From Candidatus Methylophosphatis haderslevensis (GTDB lineage: Bacteria > Pseudomonadota > Gammaproteobacteria > Burkholderiales > Rhodocyclaceae), in assembly GCA_016711925.1 (NCBI GenBank), contig JADJSA010000003.1, positions 1-64,000 of the forward strand: DNA of 64,000 bases. The letters are read 5' to 3'. Position 1 is the first letter of the stretch; every line of letters begins with the position of its first letter. This document shows positions 16,852 to 27,589 of this stretch, piece by piece. The notes under the pieces were generated by a model that worked only from the letters and a program-made list of their open reading frames with translations, was not told the DNA's origin and did not search any database. Both the position numbers and the translations under genes were made by a program.

Positions 16852-17958
16852 ATGCTGATCGGCGTGACCAAGGAAATCAAGAATCACGAGTACCGTGTCG
16901 GTCTGACCCCCGACGGTGTGGCGGAACTGAAACGCCACGGTCACGGCGTTCTGGTACAGAGCCAGGCTGGAATCGGCGTCGGGTTCGGCGACGAACACTA
17001 TCTCGCGGCCGGCGCGACGATTGCGTCCGATGCGCAGCGCGTGTTCGCCGAAGCCGCGATGATCGTCAAGGTCAAGGAGCCGCAGCCGCAGGAATGCCGC
17101 AGCCTGCGGCCGGGGCAAGTCTTGTTCACCTACCTGCATCTGGCGCCGGACCCGGAGCAGGCGCGCCTTTTGCTCGATTCGGACTGTGTGGCGATTGCCT
17201 ATGAAACCGTGACCGACGATCGGGGCGGCCTGCCGCTGCTGGCGCCGATGAGCGAGGTGGCCGGGCGCATGGCGGTCCAGGCAGGTGCGCATGCGCTGGA
17301 AAAGGCCCAGGGTGGGGCGGGCGTGCTGCTGCCGGGTGTGCCAGGGGTGCCGCCGGCGAGGGTGGTCGTGCTCGGTGGCGGTGTGGTCGGCATCAATGCG
17401 GCACGGATCGCGATGGGTATGGGGGCGCAAGTGTGCATTGTCGATATTTCGCTGGCGCGACTGAAGGAACTCGATGCGCAGTACGGCCCGCGCCTGATCA
17501 CCCTTTTTTCGTCGCACGCGAACATTTGCGAGGCGATCGGCGATGCCGACCTGGTGATCGGCGGCGTGCTGATTCCGGGCGCCGCCGCGCCCAAACTGAT
17601 CACGCGCGACATGCTGAAGCTGATGAAACCCGGCTCGGTGATCGTCGATGTGGCGATCGATCAGGGCGGCTGCGTCGAAACCAGCCATGCAACGACCCAT
17701 GAGAACCCGACCTATGTGGTCGATGGCGTGGTCCATTATTGCGTGGCGAACATGCCAGGCGGTGTCGCACGAACTTCGACGCTGGCGCTGACCAATGCGA
17801 CGCTGCCGTTCGTGCTGCAACTGGCCAACAAGGGCTATCGCGCGGCCTTCGCGGAGTCCAGGCATTTGCGCAACGGACTCAACATCCATCGCGGCAAGGT
17901 CACGTGCGAAGCGGTGGCGCGCGCGCTGGGCTATCCCTGCGAGCCGCTGGCGGCATGA
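16852..17958 (+). CDS. ald: Alanine dehydrogenase
   Basis: A 368-aa NAD-dependent enzyme that reversibly deaminates L-alanine to pyruvate and ammonium. The start [20 protein letters not shown] is the family signature. The catalytic-region segment with Lys and His lies near residues 70-100, and the Rossmann motif [16 protein letters not shown] near 168. Length equals the family norm (about 370). It opens the polyamine block, 37 bp upstream of puuD. Two pyruvate-using aminotransferases downstream would produce alanine, which this enzyme could return to pyruvate. Confidence 0.94.
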   Translation: MLIGVTKEIKNHEYRVGLTPDGVAELKRHGHGVLVQSQAGIGVGFGDEHYLAAGATIASDAQRVFAEAAMIVKVKEPQPQECRSLRPGQVLFTYLHLAPDPEQARLLLDSDCVAIAYETVTDDRGGLPLLAPMSEVAGRMAVQAGAHALEKAQGGAGVLLPGVPGVPPARVVVLGGGVVGINAARIAMGMGAQVCIVDISLARLKELDAQYGPRLITLFSSHANICEAIGDADLVIGGVLIPGAAAPKLITRDMLKLMKPGSVIVDVAIDQGGCVETSHATTHENPTYVVDGVVHYCVANMPGGVARTSTLALTNATLPFVLQLANKGYRAAFAESRHLRNGLNIHRGKVTCEAVARALGYPCEPLAA

Positions 17959-17995
17959 TGCGGTGCGACCGACGCAGGCGCAAAATGGTGCCCGG

Positions 17996-18775
17996 ATGAA
18001 ACCCGTCGTGCTGATCCCGGCTTGCAGCAGGACGCTCGGGCTTCACCCGTTCCACGTGGTTGGCAGCAAGTATGTCGAGGCGGTGACGCAGGGCGCCGGG
18101 TGCCTGCCCTTGCTGCTGCCACCGCTGGGAGAGGCGATCGAGATCGACGAACTGCTCGCCAGCGCAGACGGTGTGATGCTGACCGGGTCGGCCTCGAACG
18201 TTCATCCGTCCCACTTCGGCCAGGAGGTCGCCAATCCGGCCCTGCCGCTGGACCCGGCGCGCGATGCAACCACGCTGCCGCTGGTCCGCCGCGCGATTGC
18301 GCTGGGCGTGCCCCTGCTGGCGATCTGTCGCGGCTTCCAGGAAGTCAACGTCGCGCTCGGCGGCAGCCTGCATCAGGCAGTGCATGCGCTCCCCGGCATG
18401 CGCGATCACCGCGAAGACAAGCATGCACCGCTCGATGTGCAGTACGGTCCCGCACACTCGCTGCGCGTGGTGCCGGGCGGCGCGCTCGCGCTTGCGCTTG
18501 GCAGCGGCGCCGACATCGTCGTCAACTCGGTGCATGGCCAGGGTGTCGATCGGCTCGCCGCCGGACTGGTTGTCGAGGCCACGGCGGAAGACGGCCTGAT
18601 CGAGTCGTTCAGCGTCGCCGGCTCGCGTGGCTTCGCGCTTGGCGTGCAGTGGCACCCTGAATGGAAAGTGCGCGAGAACCCGCTTTCGATGAAGATCTTC
18701 GCGGCGTTCGGCAGCGCCTGCCGCGAGCGCGCGTCGCTGCGCTGCGCCTTGCGCGAACGCGAGCCGATGACGTAG
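17996..18775 (+). CDS. puuD: Gamma-glutamyl-GABA hydrolase
   Basis: A 259-aa class-I GATase-like hydrolase (peptidase C26). It splits gamma-glutamyl-4-aminobutyrate into glutamate and GABA in the Puu pathway. The nucleophile lies in AICRGFQE, followed by NVALGGSLHQ. The catalytic His-Glu pair is in GVQWHPEW, and TGSASNVHP is also typical of PuuD. ATG 17996 lies 37 bp after ald. Its neighbours puuA and spuC confirm the pathway. Confidence 0.9.
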   Translation: MKPVVLIPACSRTLGLHPFHVVGSKYVEAVTQGAGCLPLLLPPLGEAIEIDELLASADGVMLTGSASNVHPSHFGQEVANPALPLDPARDATTLPLVRRAIALGVPLLAICRGFQEVNVALGGSLHQAVHALPGMRDHREDKHAPLDVQYGPAHSLRVVPGGALALALGSGADIVVNSVHGQGVDRLAAGLVVEATAEDGLIESFSVAGSRGFALGVQWHPEWKVRENPLSMKIFAAFGSACRERASLRCALREREPMT

Positions 18776-18901
18776 CTTTGTCGTCCGGAGCGACCAAAGC
18801 TTCCCGGCTGCGACCGGGGCAACAGCCGGCGCGATTTGCGCCACGCGCGGTGTGATGCCGCGGCGTTCGGCAACGAGGCCTGACAAGACGAGTACGAATC
18901 G

Positions 18902-20272
18902 ATGTCCTTACGCGAAAACTTTTCTCACAACGACATGGAGCGATGGCTCGACGCCAACCATGTCACCGAAATCGAATGCCTGGTGCCGGATTTGACCGGC
19001 GTGCCGCGCGGCAAGATTCTGCCGCGCGAAAAGTTCACTGAAGACCGCGGCATGCGCCTGCCGGAAGCCGTGGTCGGCATGACGGTGACCGGCGATTGTC
19101 CGGAAGACAGCGCAGACTACGACAGCGTGATTTCCGTCAATGACCGCGACATGCTGCTGCTGCCCGACCCGGCGACGGTGCGTCTGGTGCCGTGGGCGGT
19201 CGATCCGACAGCCCAGGTCATCCACGACTGCTACTTCTCCAATGGCCATCTGGTCGACTTTGCGCCGCGGTCGGTGCTGCGGCATGTCTGCGATTTGTAC
19301 CAGGAGAAGGGTTGGAAACCGGTGGTCGCACCGGAACTCGAGTTCTACCTGATCGCCAAGAACACCGATCCCGACCAGCCGCTCAAGCCGCCCAAGGGCC
19401 GCAGCGGCCGGGCCGAGACCAGCCGCCAGGCCTACAGCATCGACGCGGTCAATGAGTTCGACCCGCTGTTCGAACAAATCTACGATTACTGCGAAGCGCA
19501 GGAACTCGATCTCGACACGCTGATTCACGAAATGGGCGCGGGCCAGATGGAAATCAACTTCCTCCATGGCGCCCCGCTCGGGTTGGCAGACAAGTGCTTC
19601 TTCTTCAAGCGCACGCTGCGCGAGACCGCATTGCGCCACGAGATGTACGCCACCTTCATGGCCAAGCCGATGGCCGGCGAGCCGGGCTCGGCGATGCACA
19701 TTCACCAGAGCGTCATCGATCTGAAGACCGGCAGGAACATCTTCAGCAACCCGGACGGCACGCCTTCCAAGGACTTCTACTACTACATCGGTGGACTGCA
19801 GAAGTACATGCCGGCGGCGATGGCGCTGGTGGCCCCGTATGTGAACTCCTACCGGCGCATCGTCCGCCACACCGCGGCGCCGATCAACATCCAGTGGGGC
19901 AAGGACAACCGTACGGTCGGCTTCCGGATTCCGCACTCCGACAGCGACAACCGCCGTGTCGAGAACCGTGTGGTCGGGGCGGACGCCAATCCGTATCTGG
20001 CGTTCTCCGCCACGCTGGCCTGCGGCTATCTGGGCATCGAGGAGAAGATCGAGCCGGGTCCGGAGACTATCGACAGCGCCTACGACCGCGACTACGAACT
20101 GCCGACCAGCCTCTCGGAGGCGCTGTCCTGGCTGCGCAATACGCCCGAGCTGCATCGCGTGCTGGGCGAGCGCTTCATCAAGGTCTACGCCTCGGTGAAG
20201 GAACTCGAGTACGCGGAATTCATGAAGGTGATCAGCCCGTGGGAGCGCGAGCACCTGCTGCTGCATGTGTGA
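18902..20272 (+). CDS. puuA: Gamma-glutamylputrescine synthetase (glutamine synthetase family)
   Basis: A 456-aa member of the GlnA superfamily. It has the PELEFYL segment near residue 148, the GAGQMEINFLHG region, a metal-binding GSAMHIHQS and the adenine-side NRVVGADANPY. It ligates glutamate to putrescine using ATP, the first step of the gamma-glutamylation route. Assignment as PuuA and not GlnA rests on divergence from housekeeping glutamine synthetase and on the flanking puuD, spuC and pot genes. Homologues acting on other polyamines or ethanolamine cannot be excluded. Confidence 0.88.
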   Translation: MSLRENFSHNDMERWLDANHVTEIECLVPDLTGVPRGKILPREKFTEDRGMRLPEAVVGMTVTGDCPEDSADYDSVISVNDRDMLLLPDPATVRLVPWAVDPTAQVIHDCYFSNGHLVDFAPRSVLRHVCDLYQEKGWKPVVAPELEFYLIAKNTDPDQPLKPPKGRSGRAETSRQAYSIDAVNEFDPLFEQIYDYCEAQELDLDTLIHEMGAGQMEINFLHGAPLGLADKCFFFKRTLRETALRHEMYATFMAKPMAGEPGSAMHIHQSVIDLKTGRNIFSNPDGTPSKDFYYYIGGLQKYMPAAMALVAPYVNSYRRIVRHTAAPINIQWGKDNRTVGFRIPHSDSDNRRVENRVVGADANPYLAFSATLACGYLGIEEKIEPGPETIDSAYDRDYELPTSLSEALSWLRNTPELHRVLGERFIKVYASVKELEYAEFMKVISPWEREHLLLHV

Positions 20273-20298
20273 GCGAAACCGATGAAAGACACGACATC

Positions 20299-21732
20299 AT
20301 GACCAACCCATTCGACATCCGGGCCGCCGAAGTGCCGCCGGCGCTGGTGCGGGCCGCCGCGCAAGTCGATACGCGGGCGATCCAGGCGCTCGATTCGGCG
20401 CACTACCTGCACCCGTTCACCGATCACAAGCTGCTCGCCGGGAAGGGCGCCCGCGTGATGGTCAGGGGCGAGGGCATCTACCTGTGGGATTCGGAAGGCC
20501 AGCGCGTTCTGGACGGCATGTCCGGCCTGTGGTGCGTGAACGTGGGTTACGGCCGCAAGGAACTCGCCGATGCCGCGTACCGCCAGATGACGGAGATGCC
20601 CTATTACAACAGCTTTTTCAACACCACCAATGTGCCGGCGGTGAAACTCGCCACGCTGCTGGCGGAGGTCGCGCCGCCGCAGTTCCAGCACGTGTTCTTC
20701 GCCAACTCGGGTTCCGAAGGCAATGACACCGTGGTTCGCATGGTGCGCCGCTACTGGGATTTGCTCGGGCAGCCGCAACGCAAGGTCATCATCAGCCGGC
20801 ACAACGCCTACCACGGCAGCACCATGGCGGGCGCTTCGCTCGGCGGCATGAGCTACATGCATGCGCAGGGCGATCTGCCGATTCCGGGCATCACCCATAT
20901 CCAGCAGCCCTACTGGTTCGAGCACGGCCGCGGCATGTCGAAGGACGAGTTCGGTATCAAGGCCGCCGGGTGGCTGGAAGAGAAGATCCTTGCAATCGGC
21001 CCGGACAAAGTGGCCGCCTTCATCGGCGAGCCGGTGCAGGGCGCCGGCGGGGTGATCATCCCGCCCGATACCTACTGGCCCGAGATCCAGCGCATTTGCG
21101 ACAAGTACGGCATCTTGCTGGTGTCGGACGAAGTGATCTGCGGCTTCGGCCGGCTCGGCGAGTGGTTCGGCTGCGAGAAGTTCGGTTTCCGGCCAGATCT
21201 GATGACCTTCGCCAAGGGCGTAACCTCCGGCTACATTCCGCTCGGCGGGGTGCTGGTCGGCGAGCGTGTCGCGACCGTGCTGATCGAGCAGGGTGGCGAG
21301 TTTGAGCACGGCTATACCTACTCGGGCCATCCGGTGGCGTGTGCGGTGGCGACGGAGAACATCGAGATCGTCCGCCGCGAAAAGCTGGTCGAGAAGGTTC
21401 GCGACGACACCGGCCCGTACCTGAAGCAGCAATTCGAGGCGCTGATCGATCACCCGCTGGTCGGCATGGCGGAAACCTGCGGTCTGGTCGCCGGGCTGGT
21501 GCTGGTGAAGGACAAGAAGTCGCTCGAGTGCTTCGCGCCTGAACTGGGTGTGGGCATGGTTTGTCGCGGCCACATGTTCGGCAACGGCATGATCATGCGT
21601 GCTGTCGGCGACCGCATGATCATTGCGCCGCCGCTGGTTGTCACGCGCGCCCAGATCGATGAGATGATTGCACTGATCCGCCGTTGCCTTGACGCGACGC
21701 TGGCGGAATTGCGGCAGCGAAACCTGATTTGA
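20299..21732 (+). CDS. spuC: Putrescine:pyruvate aminotransferase (class-III, SpuC-like)
   Basis: A 477-aa class-III PLP aminotransferase. Motifs include the SGLWCVNVGYGR region, HVFFANSGSEGNDT, the DEVICGFGR aspartate that holds the pyridine nitrogen, and the PLP lysine in FAKGVTSGY. SpuC moves the amino group of putrescine to pyruvate, giving 4-aminobutanal and alanine. The ATG at 20299 was chosen over the long upstream frame. It lies 26 bp after puuA and is probably cotranscribed. Confidence 0.87.
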   Translation: MTNPFDIRAAEVPPALVRAAAQVDTRAIQALDSAHYLHPFTDHKLLAGKGARVMVRGEGIYLWDSEGQRVLDGMSGLWCVNVGYGRKELADAAYRQMTEMPYYNSFFNTTNVPAVKLATLLAEVAPPQFQHVFFANSGSEGNDTVVRMVRRYWDLLGQPQRKVIISRHNAYHGSTMAGASLGGMSYMHAQGDLPIPGITHIQQPYWFEHGRGMSKDEFGIKAAGWLEEKILAIGPDKVAAFIGEPVQGAGGVIIPPDTYWPEIQRICDKYGILLVSDEVICGFGRLGEWFGCEKFGFRPDLMTFAKGVTSGYIPLGGVLVGERVATVLIEQGGEFEHGYTYSGHPVACAVATENIEIVRREKLVEKVRDDTGPYLKQQFEALIDHPLVGMAETCGLVAGLVLVKDKKSLECFAPELGVGMVCRGHMFGNGMIMRAVGDRMIIAPPLVVTRAQIDEMIALIRRCLDATLAELRQRNLI

Positions 21733-21870
21733 CCGGCCGATGGCCGGATGGAGGAACGCGAGTCCGGGCGGCGGAAACTACCGCACCGCACGACATGACA
21801 GACATCGAAAACAGCGAGCAAACGTTATTGCCTGTGCGGTTCGTATCGTTCCCTACTTTGGAGGTCGCTC

Positions 21871-22989
21871 ATGAAACTGTTCTCTTTCCGGGCTTTGGCT
21901 GACGTTGCCTTGGGCGCTGCGCTTGCCCTCTGCGCGGGCGCGGCGGTGGCGCAGGAGGAGCCCAAGGTTCTCAATGTGTACAACTGGTCGGACTACATCT
22001 CGGAAGACACGATCAAGAATTTCGAGAAGGAAACCGGCATCAAGGTGCGCTACGACAACTTCGACAGCAACGAAATCCTTCACGCGAAACTGGTCGCCGG
22101 CAAGACCGGCTATGACATAGTCGTGCCTTCCTCCAATTGGGCGAAGATCCAGATGGACGGCGGCCTGTTCCGCAAGCTCGACAAGAGCCAGTTGCCGAAC
22201 TGGAGCAACCTCGATCCGGAAACGCTCAAGCTGCTGGCCAAGCTCGATCCGGGCAACGAGTACCTGGTCGATTGGCTGTGGGGGTTCACCACGGTGGGCA
22301 TCAACGTGGACAAGGTGAAGGCGGCGCTGGGCAACACGCCGATGCCCGAAAACGCCTGGGATCTGGTGTTCAAGCCGGAATACATGTCCAAGCTCAAGTC
22401 CTGCGGTGTGTCCTTCCTCGACTCGGCGACCGACATCTTTCCTGCAGCGCTGCAGTACGTGGGCAAGCCGGCATTCAGCAAGGTGCAGTCGGACTATCAG
22501 GAAGCCTTCCGCCTGGTCTCGGCGATCCGCCCCTATGTGACCCTGTTCAGCTCGTCCGGCTATATCAATGACATGGCCAACGGCTCGATGTGCGTTGCGC
22601 TCGGCTGGTCCGGCGACATCAACATCGCGAGGCAGCGGGCGATCGATGCAAAGAACGGCAACAAGATCGAGGCGCTGATTCCGAAATCGGGTGCGGTGCT
22701 GTTCTTCGACACCATGGCCATTCCTGCCGACGCGCCGCATCCGAAGAACGCGCATGCATGGATCAACTACGTCATGCGCCCCGAGGTGCACGCCGCCCTG
22801 ACCAACAAGGTGTTTTACGCCAACCCCAATGCGGCGAGCATGAAGTTCGTGAAGAAGGAAGTGGCCGAGAACCCGACCGTCTTCCTGAAGCCGGAGGACA
22901 AGAAGAAGATGGTGGCGCCGGAGGCCGTTAATAGCGATGTTCGTCGCACGCTGACCCGGCTCTATACGACATTCAAGACGGGGCTGTAG
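21871..22989 (+). CDS. potF: Putrescine/polyamine ABC transporter, periplasmic binding protein
   Basis: A 372-aa protein with a signal peptide ending near AVAQ (residue 28). The polyamine-binding residues of the PotF/SpuD group are visible: VYNWSDYI near 37-44, the SSNW segment, LGWSGDIN near 246-253 and FFDTMAIPADA. Length fits PotF (about 370). A good AGGTCGCTC-like site precedes the ATG, after a 138-bp gap from spuC where a separate promoter may lie. Confidence 0.92.
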   Translation: MKLFSFRALADVALGAALALCAGAAVAQEEPKVLNVYNWSDYISEDTIKNFEKETGIKVRYDNFDSNEILHAKLVAGKTGYDIVVPSSNWAKIQMDGGLFRKLDKSQLPNWSNLDPETLKLLAKLDPGNEYLVDWLWGFTTVGINVDKVKAALGNTPMPENAWDLVFKPEYMSKLKSCGVSFLDSATDIFPAALQYVGKPAFSKVQSDYQEAFRLVSAIRPYVTLFSSSGYINDMANGSMCVALGWSGDINIARQRAIDAKNGNKIEALIPKSGAVLFFDTMAIPADAPHPKNAHAWINYVMRPEVHAALTNKVFYANPNAASMKFVKKEVAENPTVFLKPEDKKKMVAPEAVNSDVRRTLTRLYTTFKTGL

Positions 22990-23103
22990 CGCAGGTCCAT
23001 GTGCGCAGGCGGGGCGCGTGATTTCACGTGTCCTGCCTGACGGATGTACTGGAGTCGGTGCCGACAATGCGCACCGGTGCGATTACGGGGAGCAGACAAG
23101 AAC

Positions 23104-24270
23104 ATGGGCGAACTCGCCTCTGGGCATCCGAACGTGGTCGCGCCGGACGGCACGCTTGCGGCGGCAGCGCCGGCAGACACGCATTTCCTGCGTATCGAGA
23201 AGCTGGTGAAGGAGTTCGACGGGCTGGTCGCGGTCGACAACGTGTCGCTCGATATCTGCAAGGGCGAGATTTTCGCGCTGCTCGGCAGTTCCGGCTGCGG
23301 CAAGTCGACGCTGCTGCGCATGCTGGCCGGCTTCGAGATGCCGACCTCAGGGCGGATCTTTCTCGATGGCAAGGACATCGCGGCGCTGCCGCCCTACATT
23401 CGGCCGATCAACATGATGTTTCAGTCGTACGCGCTGTTCCCACATCTCACGGTCTGGGACAACGTCGCTTTCGGCCTGAAGCGCGACGGCCTGCCCAAGG
23501 ACCAGATTGCCGAGCGGGTGGAGAAGATGCTCGGGCTGGTGCAGCTCAAGCCATACGCCAAGCGCAAGCCGCATCAGCTTTCCGGCGGGCAGCAGCAGCG
23601 GGTAGCGCTGGCGCGCAGCCTGGCGAAACGTCCGCAACTCATGCTGCTCGACGAACCGCTCGGCGCGCTGGACAAGAAACTGCGCGAGCGCACCCAACTG
23701 GAACTGGTCAACATCATCGAGTCGGTCGGCGTGACCTGCGTGATGGTCACCCACGATCAGGAAGAAGCCATGACGATGGCCTCGCGCATCGCGATCATGA
23801 GCGAAGGCCGCATCCTGCAAGTTGGCGCGCCGCACGAGGTCTATGAGACGCCGTCGTGCCGCTTCGTCGCCGATTTCATCGGCAACGTGAACCTGTTCGA
23901 GGGCAAGCTCACGGAAGATGCGTCAGACCACGTGGTCATTGAAACGCCAGAATGCACGCACTATGTCGGCCACGGCATCACCGGTACCGAGGGCATGGCG
24001 GTCAGCGTGGCGATCCGTCCCGAGAAAATCCGCATTACGCAGCAGCCGCCGAGCGATCTGGCGCGTCCGGCCTGCAACTGGGTCAAGGGTGAAGTGGTCG
24101 ATCTCGCCTATCTCGGCAGCTACACCGTCTATCACCTCAAGCTGGCGACCGGCATGATCCTCAAGGCCACCGTGGCGAGCGTCGAGCGCCTGCCGGACTG
24201 GCAACCCACCTGGGGCGATTCGGTATTCGCCAGTTGGGACGAATACGCCATGGTCGTGCTGACGCAGTAA
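23104..24270 (+). CDS. potG: Polyamine ABC transporter, ATP-binding protein
   Basis: A 388-aa ATPase. Walker A GSSGCGKST, the LSGGQQQR signature, Walker B LMLLDEPLGALD and the switch His in VTHDQEEA are intact. The C-terminal 130 residues form a TOBE-type regulatory domain, as in PotA/PotG. The start at ATG 23104 has GGGAGCAG upstream; an earlier in-frame ATG at 23044 lacks support. It powers import with PotF, PotH and PotI. Confidence 0.93.
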   Translation: MGELASGHPNVVAPDGTLAAAAPADTHFLRIEKLVKEFDGLVAVDNVSLDICKGEIFALLGSSGCGKSTLLRMLAGFEMPTSGRIFLDGKDIAALPPYIRPINMMFQSYALFPHLTVWDNVAFGLKRDGLPKDQIAERVEKMLGLVQLKPYAKRKPHQLSGGQQQRVALARSLAKRPQLMLLDEPLGALDKKLRERTQLELVNIIESVGVTCVMVTHDQEEAMTMASRIAIMSEGRILQVGAPHEVYETPSCRFVADFIGNVNLFEGKLTEDASDHVVIETPECTHYVGHGITGTEGMAVSVAIRPEKIRITQQPPSDLARPACNWVKGEVVDLAYLGSYTVYHLKLATGMILKATVASVERLPDWQPTWGDSVFASWDEYAMVVLTQ

Positions 24271-24280
24271 GGGCCAGGCC

Positions 24281-25204
24281 ATGCGCAAACTCATCACCCG
24301 GCTGATTCCACGCGATCCCGGTCGCAGCTTCGTCATCGGCGTGCCGTACCTGTGGTTGATCCTGTTCTTCCTGGTGCCCTTCCTGATCGTGCTGAAGATC
24401 AGCATGTCGGAGATGCAGGTCGGTGTGCCGCCATTCAAACCCCTGTTCGGCTGGGCGGACGATTTTTTGTCCGTTCGGATCTACCTCGGCAACCTGTTCT
24501 CGCTGTTCGATGTGGCGAACGACAACCTTTATGCGGTCACCTATCTGAGTTCCCTCAAGTACGCCGCATTCACCACGCTCCTGTGCCTGTTCATCGGGTT
24601 TCCGTTCGCCTATTTTCTGGCGCGGTCCAGACCGACGATCCGCCCGGTGCTGATGATGCTGGTGATGCTGCCGTTCTGGACCTCATTTCTTTTGCGCGTG
24701 TACGCGTGGAAGGGCATTCTCGCCAACCACGGCGTTCTGAACAATCTGATGATCTGGCTCGGCGTGATTGATGAGCCAGTGCGCATGCTGCATACGCCGT
24801 TCTCGCTGATGATCGGCATGGTTTACGGCTATCTGCCGTTCATGGTGCTGCCGCTCTATGCCAATCTGGTGAAGCTCGACGTGCGTTTCCTCGAGGCAGC
24901 GGCGGACCTGGGCGCCACACCCTGGAAGGCGTTCTGGCTGATCACCGTTCCGCTGTCCAAGTCCGGCATTGTCGCCGGCTCGATGCTGGTGTTCATCCCC
25001 TGCGTCGGCGAGTTCGTCATTCCGGATCTGCTCGGCGGACCGGAGACGTTGATGATCGGACGCGTGCTGTGGGACGAACTGTTCAGCAACAACGACTGGC
25101 CGCGCGCCGCGGCGGTGGCGGTGGTCACGATCCTGCTGATCATTGTTCCGCTCGCCATCTTCAACAAGTATCAGGCCGAGCAGCAGGGAGGCGGGCGGAC
25201 ATGA
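24281..25204 (+). CDS. potH: Polyamine ABC transporter, permease
   Basis: A 307-aa inner-membrane permease with six main hydrophobic segments. The EAA loop that contacts the ATPase is EAAADLGATPWKAFWLITVPL near residue 205. Ten bases separate it from potG, and its TGA overlaps the ATG of potI, so translation is coupled. Confidence 0.93.
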   Translation: MRKLITRLIPRDPGRSFVIGVPYLWLILFFLVPFLIVLKISMSEMQVGVPPFKPLFGWADDFLSVRIYLGNLFSLFDVANDNLYAVTYLSSLKYAAFTTLLCLFIGFPFAYFLARSRPTIRPVLMMLVMLPFWTSFLLRVYAWKGILANHGVLNNLMIWLGVIDEPVRMLHTPFSLMIGMVYGYLPFMVLPLYANLVKLDVRFLEAAADLGATPWKAFWLITVPLSKSGIVAGSMLVFIPCVGEFVIPDLLGGPETLMIGRVLWDELFSNNDWPRAAAVAVVTILLIIVPLAIFNKYQAEQQGGGRT

Positions 25205-26052
25205 GCACAGGCCGCGTCAACTGGTTCGGCCGCGGCTGGCTCGCCGCCGGCTATGTGTTCCTCTACATCCCGATCTTTCTGCTGATCGTGCTGTCCTTCA
25301 ACCAGTCGCGGCAGGACGTCATCTGGACGGGTTTCACGCTCAACTGGTATCGCGAGTTGCTGGTCGACAAGGAGATCATCGACGGCTTCATCCTGTCGCT
25401 GAAGATCGCGTTCCTCACCGGCTTGCTGTCGGTCGTTCTCGGTACCTTCGCCGCATTCACGTTGGTCAAGTACTCGCGATTCTTCGGGCGCACCGCCTTT
25501 GTCGGCATGGTCAACGCACCGTTGGTGATGCCGGAAGTGATCATCGGCCTGTCGTTGCTGTTGCTGATGGTCTCGCTGCAGAACACCGAGACCTTCTCGT
25601 GGATCAGTCGCGGCATGTTCACCATCCTGATCGGCCACGCGCTGGTCGGCATGGCCTATGCCACGGTGGTGGTCCAGTCGCGCCTGCAGGAGATGGACCG
25701 CTCGATCGAGGAGGCGGCGATGGATCTCGGCTGCCGGCCGCGGCAGGTGTTCTTTCTGGTCACGCTGCCCAACATCACGCAGGCGCTGATGTCGGCCTTT
25801 TTGCTGACCTTCACGCTCTCGCTCGACGATGTGGTGATTTCGCAGTTGCTGTCCGGGCCGGGGTCCAGCACCATGCCGATCGTCATTTTCTCGCGTGCCC
25901 GACTCGGCCTCGATCCGCGCGTGAACGCGGTGGCGACGCTGACCATTCTGGTGGTGACCATCGGGGTCATCGCGTCCAGCATCTATCTGGCGCGCTTGGA
26001 ACGGCGCCGTCAGAAGGAGATGTCGGCTGCATTCAGTGCAGACGCCGCCTGA
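25201..26052 (+). CDS. potI: Polyamine ABC transporter, permease
   Basis: A 283-aa partner permease with about six hydrophobic segments and an EAA loop [16 protein letters not shown] near residue 177. It follows potH with an ATGA overlap and completes the potFGHI importer. The porin gene begins 34 bp after it. Confidence 0.93.
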   Translation: MSTGRVNWFGRGWLAAGYVFLYIPIFLLIVLSFNQSRQDVIWTGFTLNWYRELLVDKEIIDGFILSLKIAFLTGLLSVVLGTFAAFTLVKYSRFFGRTAFVGMVNAPLVMPEVIIGLSLLLLMVSLQNTETFSWISRGMFTILIGHALVGMAYATVVVQSRLQEMDRSIEEAAMDLGCRPRQVFFLVTLPNITQALMSAFLLTFTLSLDDVVISQLLSGPGSSTMPIVIFSRARLGLDPRVNAVATLTILVVTIGVIASSIYLARLERRRQKEMSAAFSADAA

Positions 26053-26086
26053 GTTATTGCCCAAGACCAACAAAGAGGAACCCGAA

Positions 26087-27527
26087 ATGCCAATCCTGAG
26101 GAAAACCGTTGCGGCAGTCGTGCTGGCCTTCCCCGTTGCCGCGCTGGCGCAAAGCAACCAGGAATTGAAAGCGGAGATCGAGGCGCTCAAGTCGAAGCTG
26201 CAGCAACTGGAAAGGCTGATCGAGCAAAAGGCGGCGCCCGCGCCGGCGGCTGCAGCCGAACCCGTCGATCCGGCGGAGTTCAACCGTATCCGCGTCAAGG
26301 TCGAGGCGATGGAAGACAACCAGGAGACGCAGGGCTTCAAGGGGCTCAAGATATCCGGCTTCATCGACCCGACCTACATCTACAGCCGCGCGCAGGGCAA
26401 GGGCGCGGTGACGTTCCTCAACAATAACTACAACGCCGATCCGGGCGCGGCGACTAACGATTTCAGCCAGGATTCTTTCGCCTACCACAACAGTTATTTC
26501 GGCGGCGTGACGCTGAAGTTCGAAAAGGAAATGGAAAACGGCCTCAAGGCGATGCTGAGCCTGCGGCCGCGCCGCACCGTGGCCAACACCTACGATTTCG
26601 GTTCGATCATCGAAGAAGCGCTGGTGACGATTCCCTTCAACGGCCTGGCGTGGCGGGTAATCGCCGGCCAGCAGATCAGCTGGAACGGCTACGAGTACGT
26701 GCAGTCGAATCTGAAGAAAACGATCACGGCCAACCTGCTGCTCGATTTTGCCGGACCGGGTTTTGTCTCCGGTGCGGGCATCGAGTACCAGCAGGGCAAG
26801 TGGTGGGTACGCACCATGGCCGGCAACCTCAACACCACGCATGACAAGCCGGGCAGGCGCAACCAGGGTGCGCACTGGCGCGTCGACTATGCCAAGGGCG
26901 AGTTCGTCGGCTGGGGCGCCTCGGGCATGCACGGCCAGCAGTTCGGCAAGGGCTATAACTATGGCGAAATCGACGGCTATTTCACGCGCGGCGCGGTCAG
27001 CCTGATGGGCCAGGTCGAAGCCAGCAAGTGGAAAGAAAGCGCGTTCAACGGCAGCGACGCCAGCCACGTCGGCGTCTCGTTGCTCGGCGCCTACAAGTTC
27101 ATCCCGACCATCGAAGGCATCGCCCGTTTCGACTACTTCGACAACCACAAGAACGGCGGCGGTACGCCAGCGCTCAACTTCGGTACCTTCGATCCGGCAA
27201 CCCTTGCCGGCGTCTGCCCGACCGATCTGGTCAGTGATCCGGCCGGCGCGACCTCGGCAACTTCGTGCGGCGACTACCGCAACGGCTTCGGTCCGGGCGC
27301 GGTGTTCGACGAGACGTCGGGCACCTGGGGACTCGGCGATCCGAATCGCGGCGCCAAGCGCACCGCACTGTCGCTCGGGCTCAACTGGCAGTTCCACCAG
27401 AACGCGATCCTCAAGACGGAACTGCGTTTCGACCGCTCCGACCTGAACTCCTTCTTCTACTGGAAGGACGGCAGCTACCGCAAGCACAACACCATCTTCG
27501 GTGTGCAGACGGTGGTCAGTTTTCTGA
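26087..27527 (+). CDS. Outer-membrane porin-like protein (C-terminus frameshifted into gabD)
   Basis: A signal peptide (residues 1-20, ending LAQ) precedes a short coiled coil ([19 protein letters not shown]). About 430 residues of alternating beta-strand sequence rich in Tyr, Gly and Asp follow, as in 16-stranded porins. The barrel ends in VVSF, the expected terminal Phe. In the sequence as given there is no stop there: the run TTTT at 27520-27523 has one T too many, and removing it gives VVSF followed by TGA at 27525. As written the frame continues in frame through gabD to 29047. The RBS AAAGAGGA precedes ATG 26087. Its position after potI suggests outer-membrane uptake of polyamines or their derivatives. 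Confidence 0.7.
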
Positions 27528-27536
27528 TCGATACCC

Positions 27537-27564
27537 GCGCGCCGGGAACCTCCGGCTGGCGCGC
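27537..27564 (+). terminator. Hairpin between porin and gabD
   Basis: GCGCGCC at 27537-27543 pairs with GGCGCGC at 27558-27564. It lies just after the expected porin stop and before the gabD ribosome-binding site, with no T-tract. It may partly separate expression of the two genes. Confidence 0.4.
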
Positions 27565-27589
27565 GCCTCATGGAAATGGAGGGCTCATC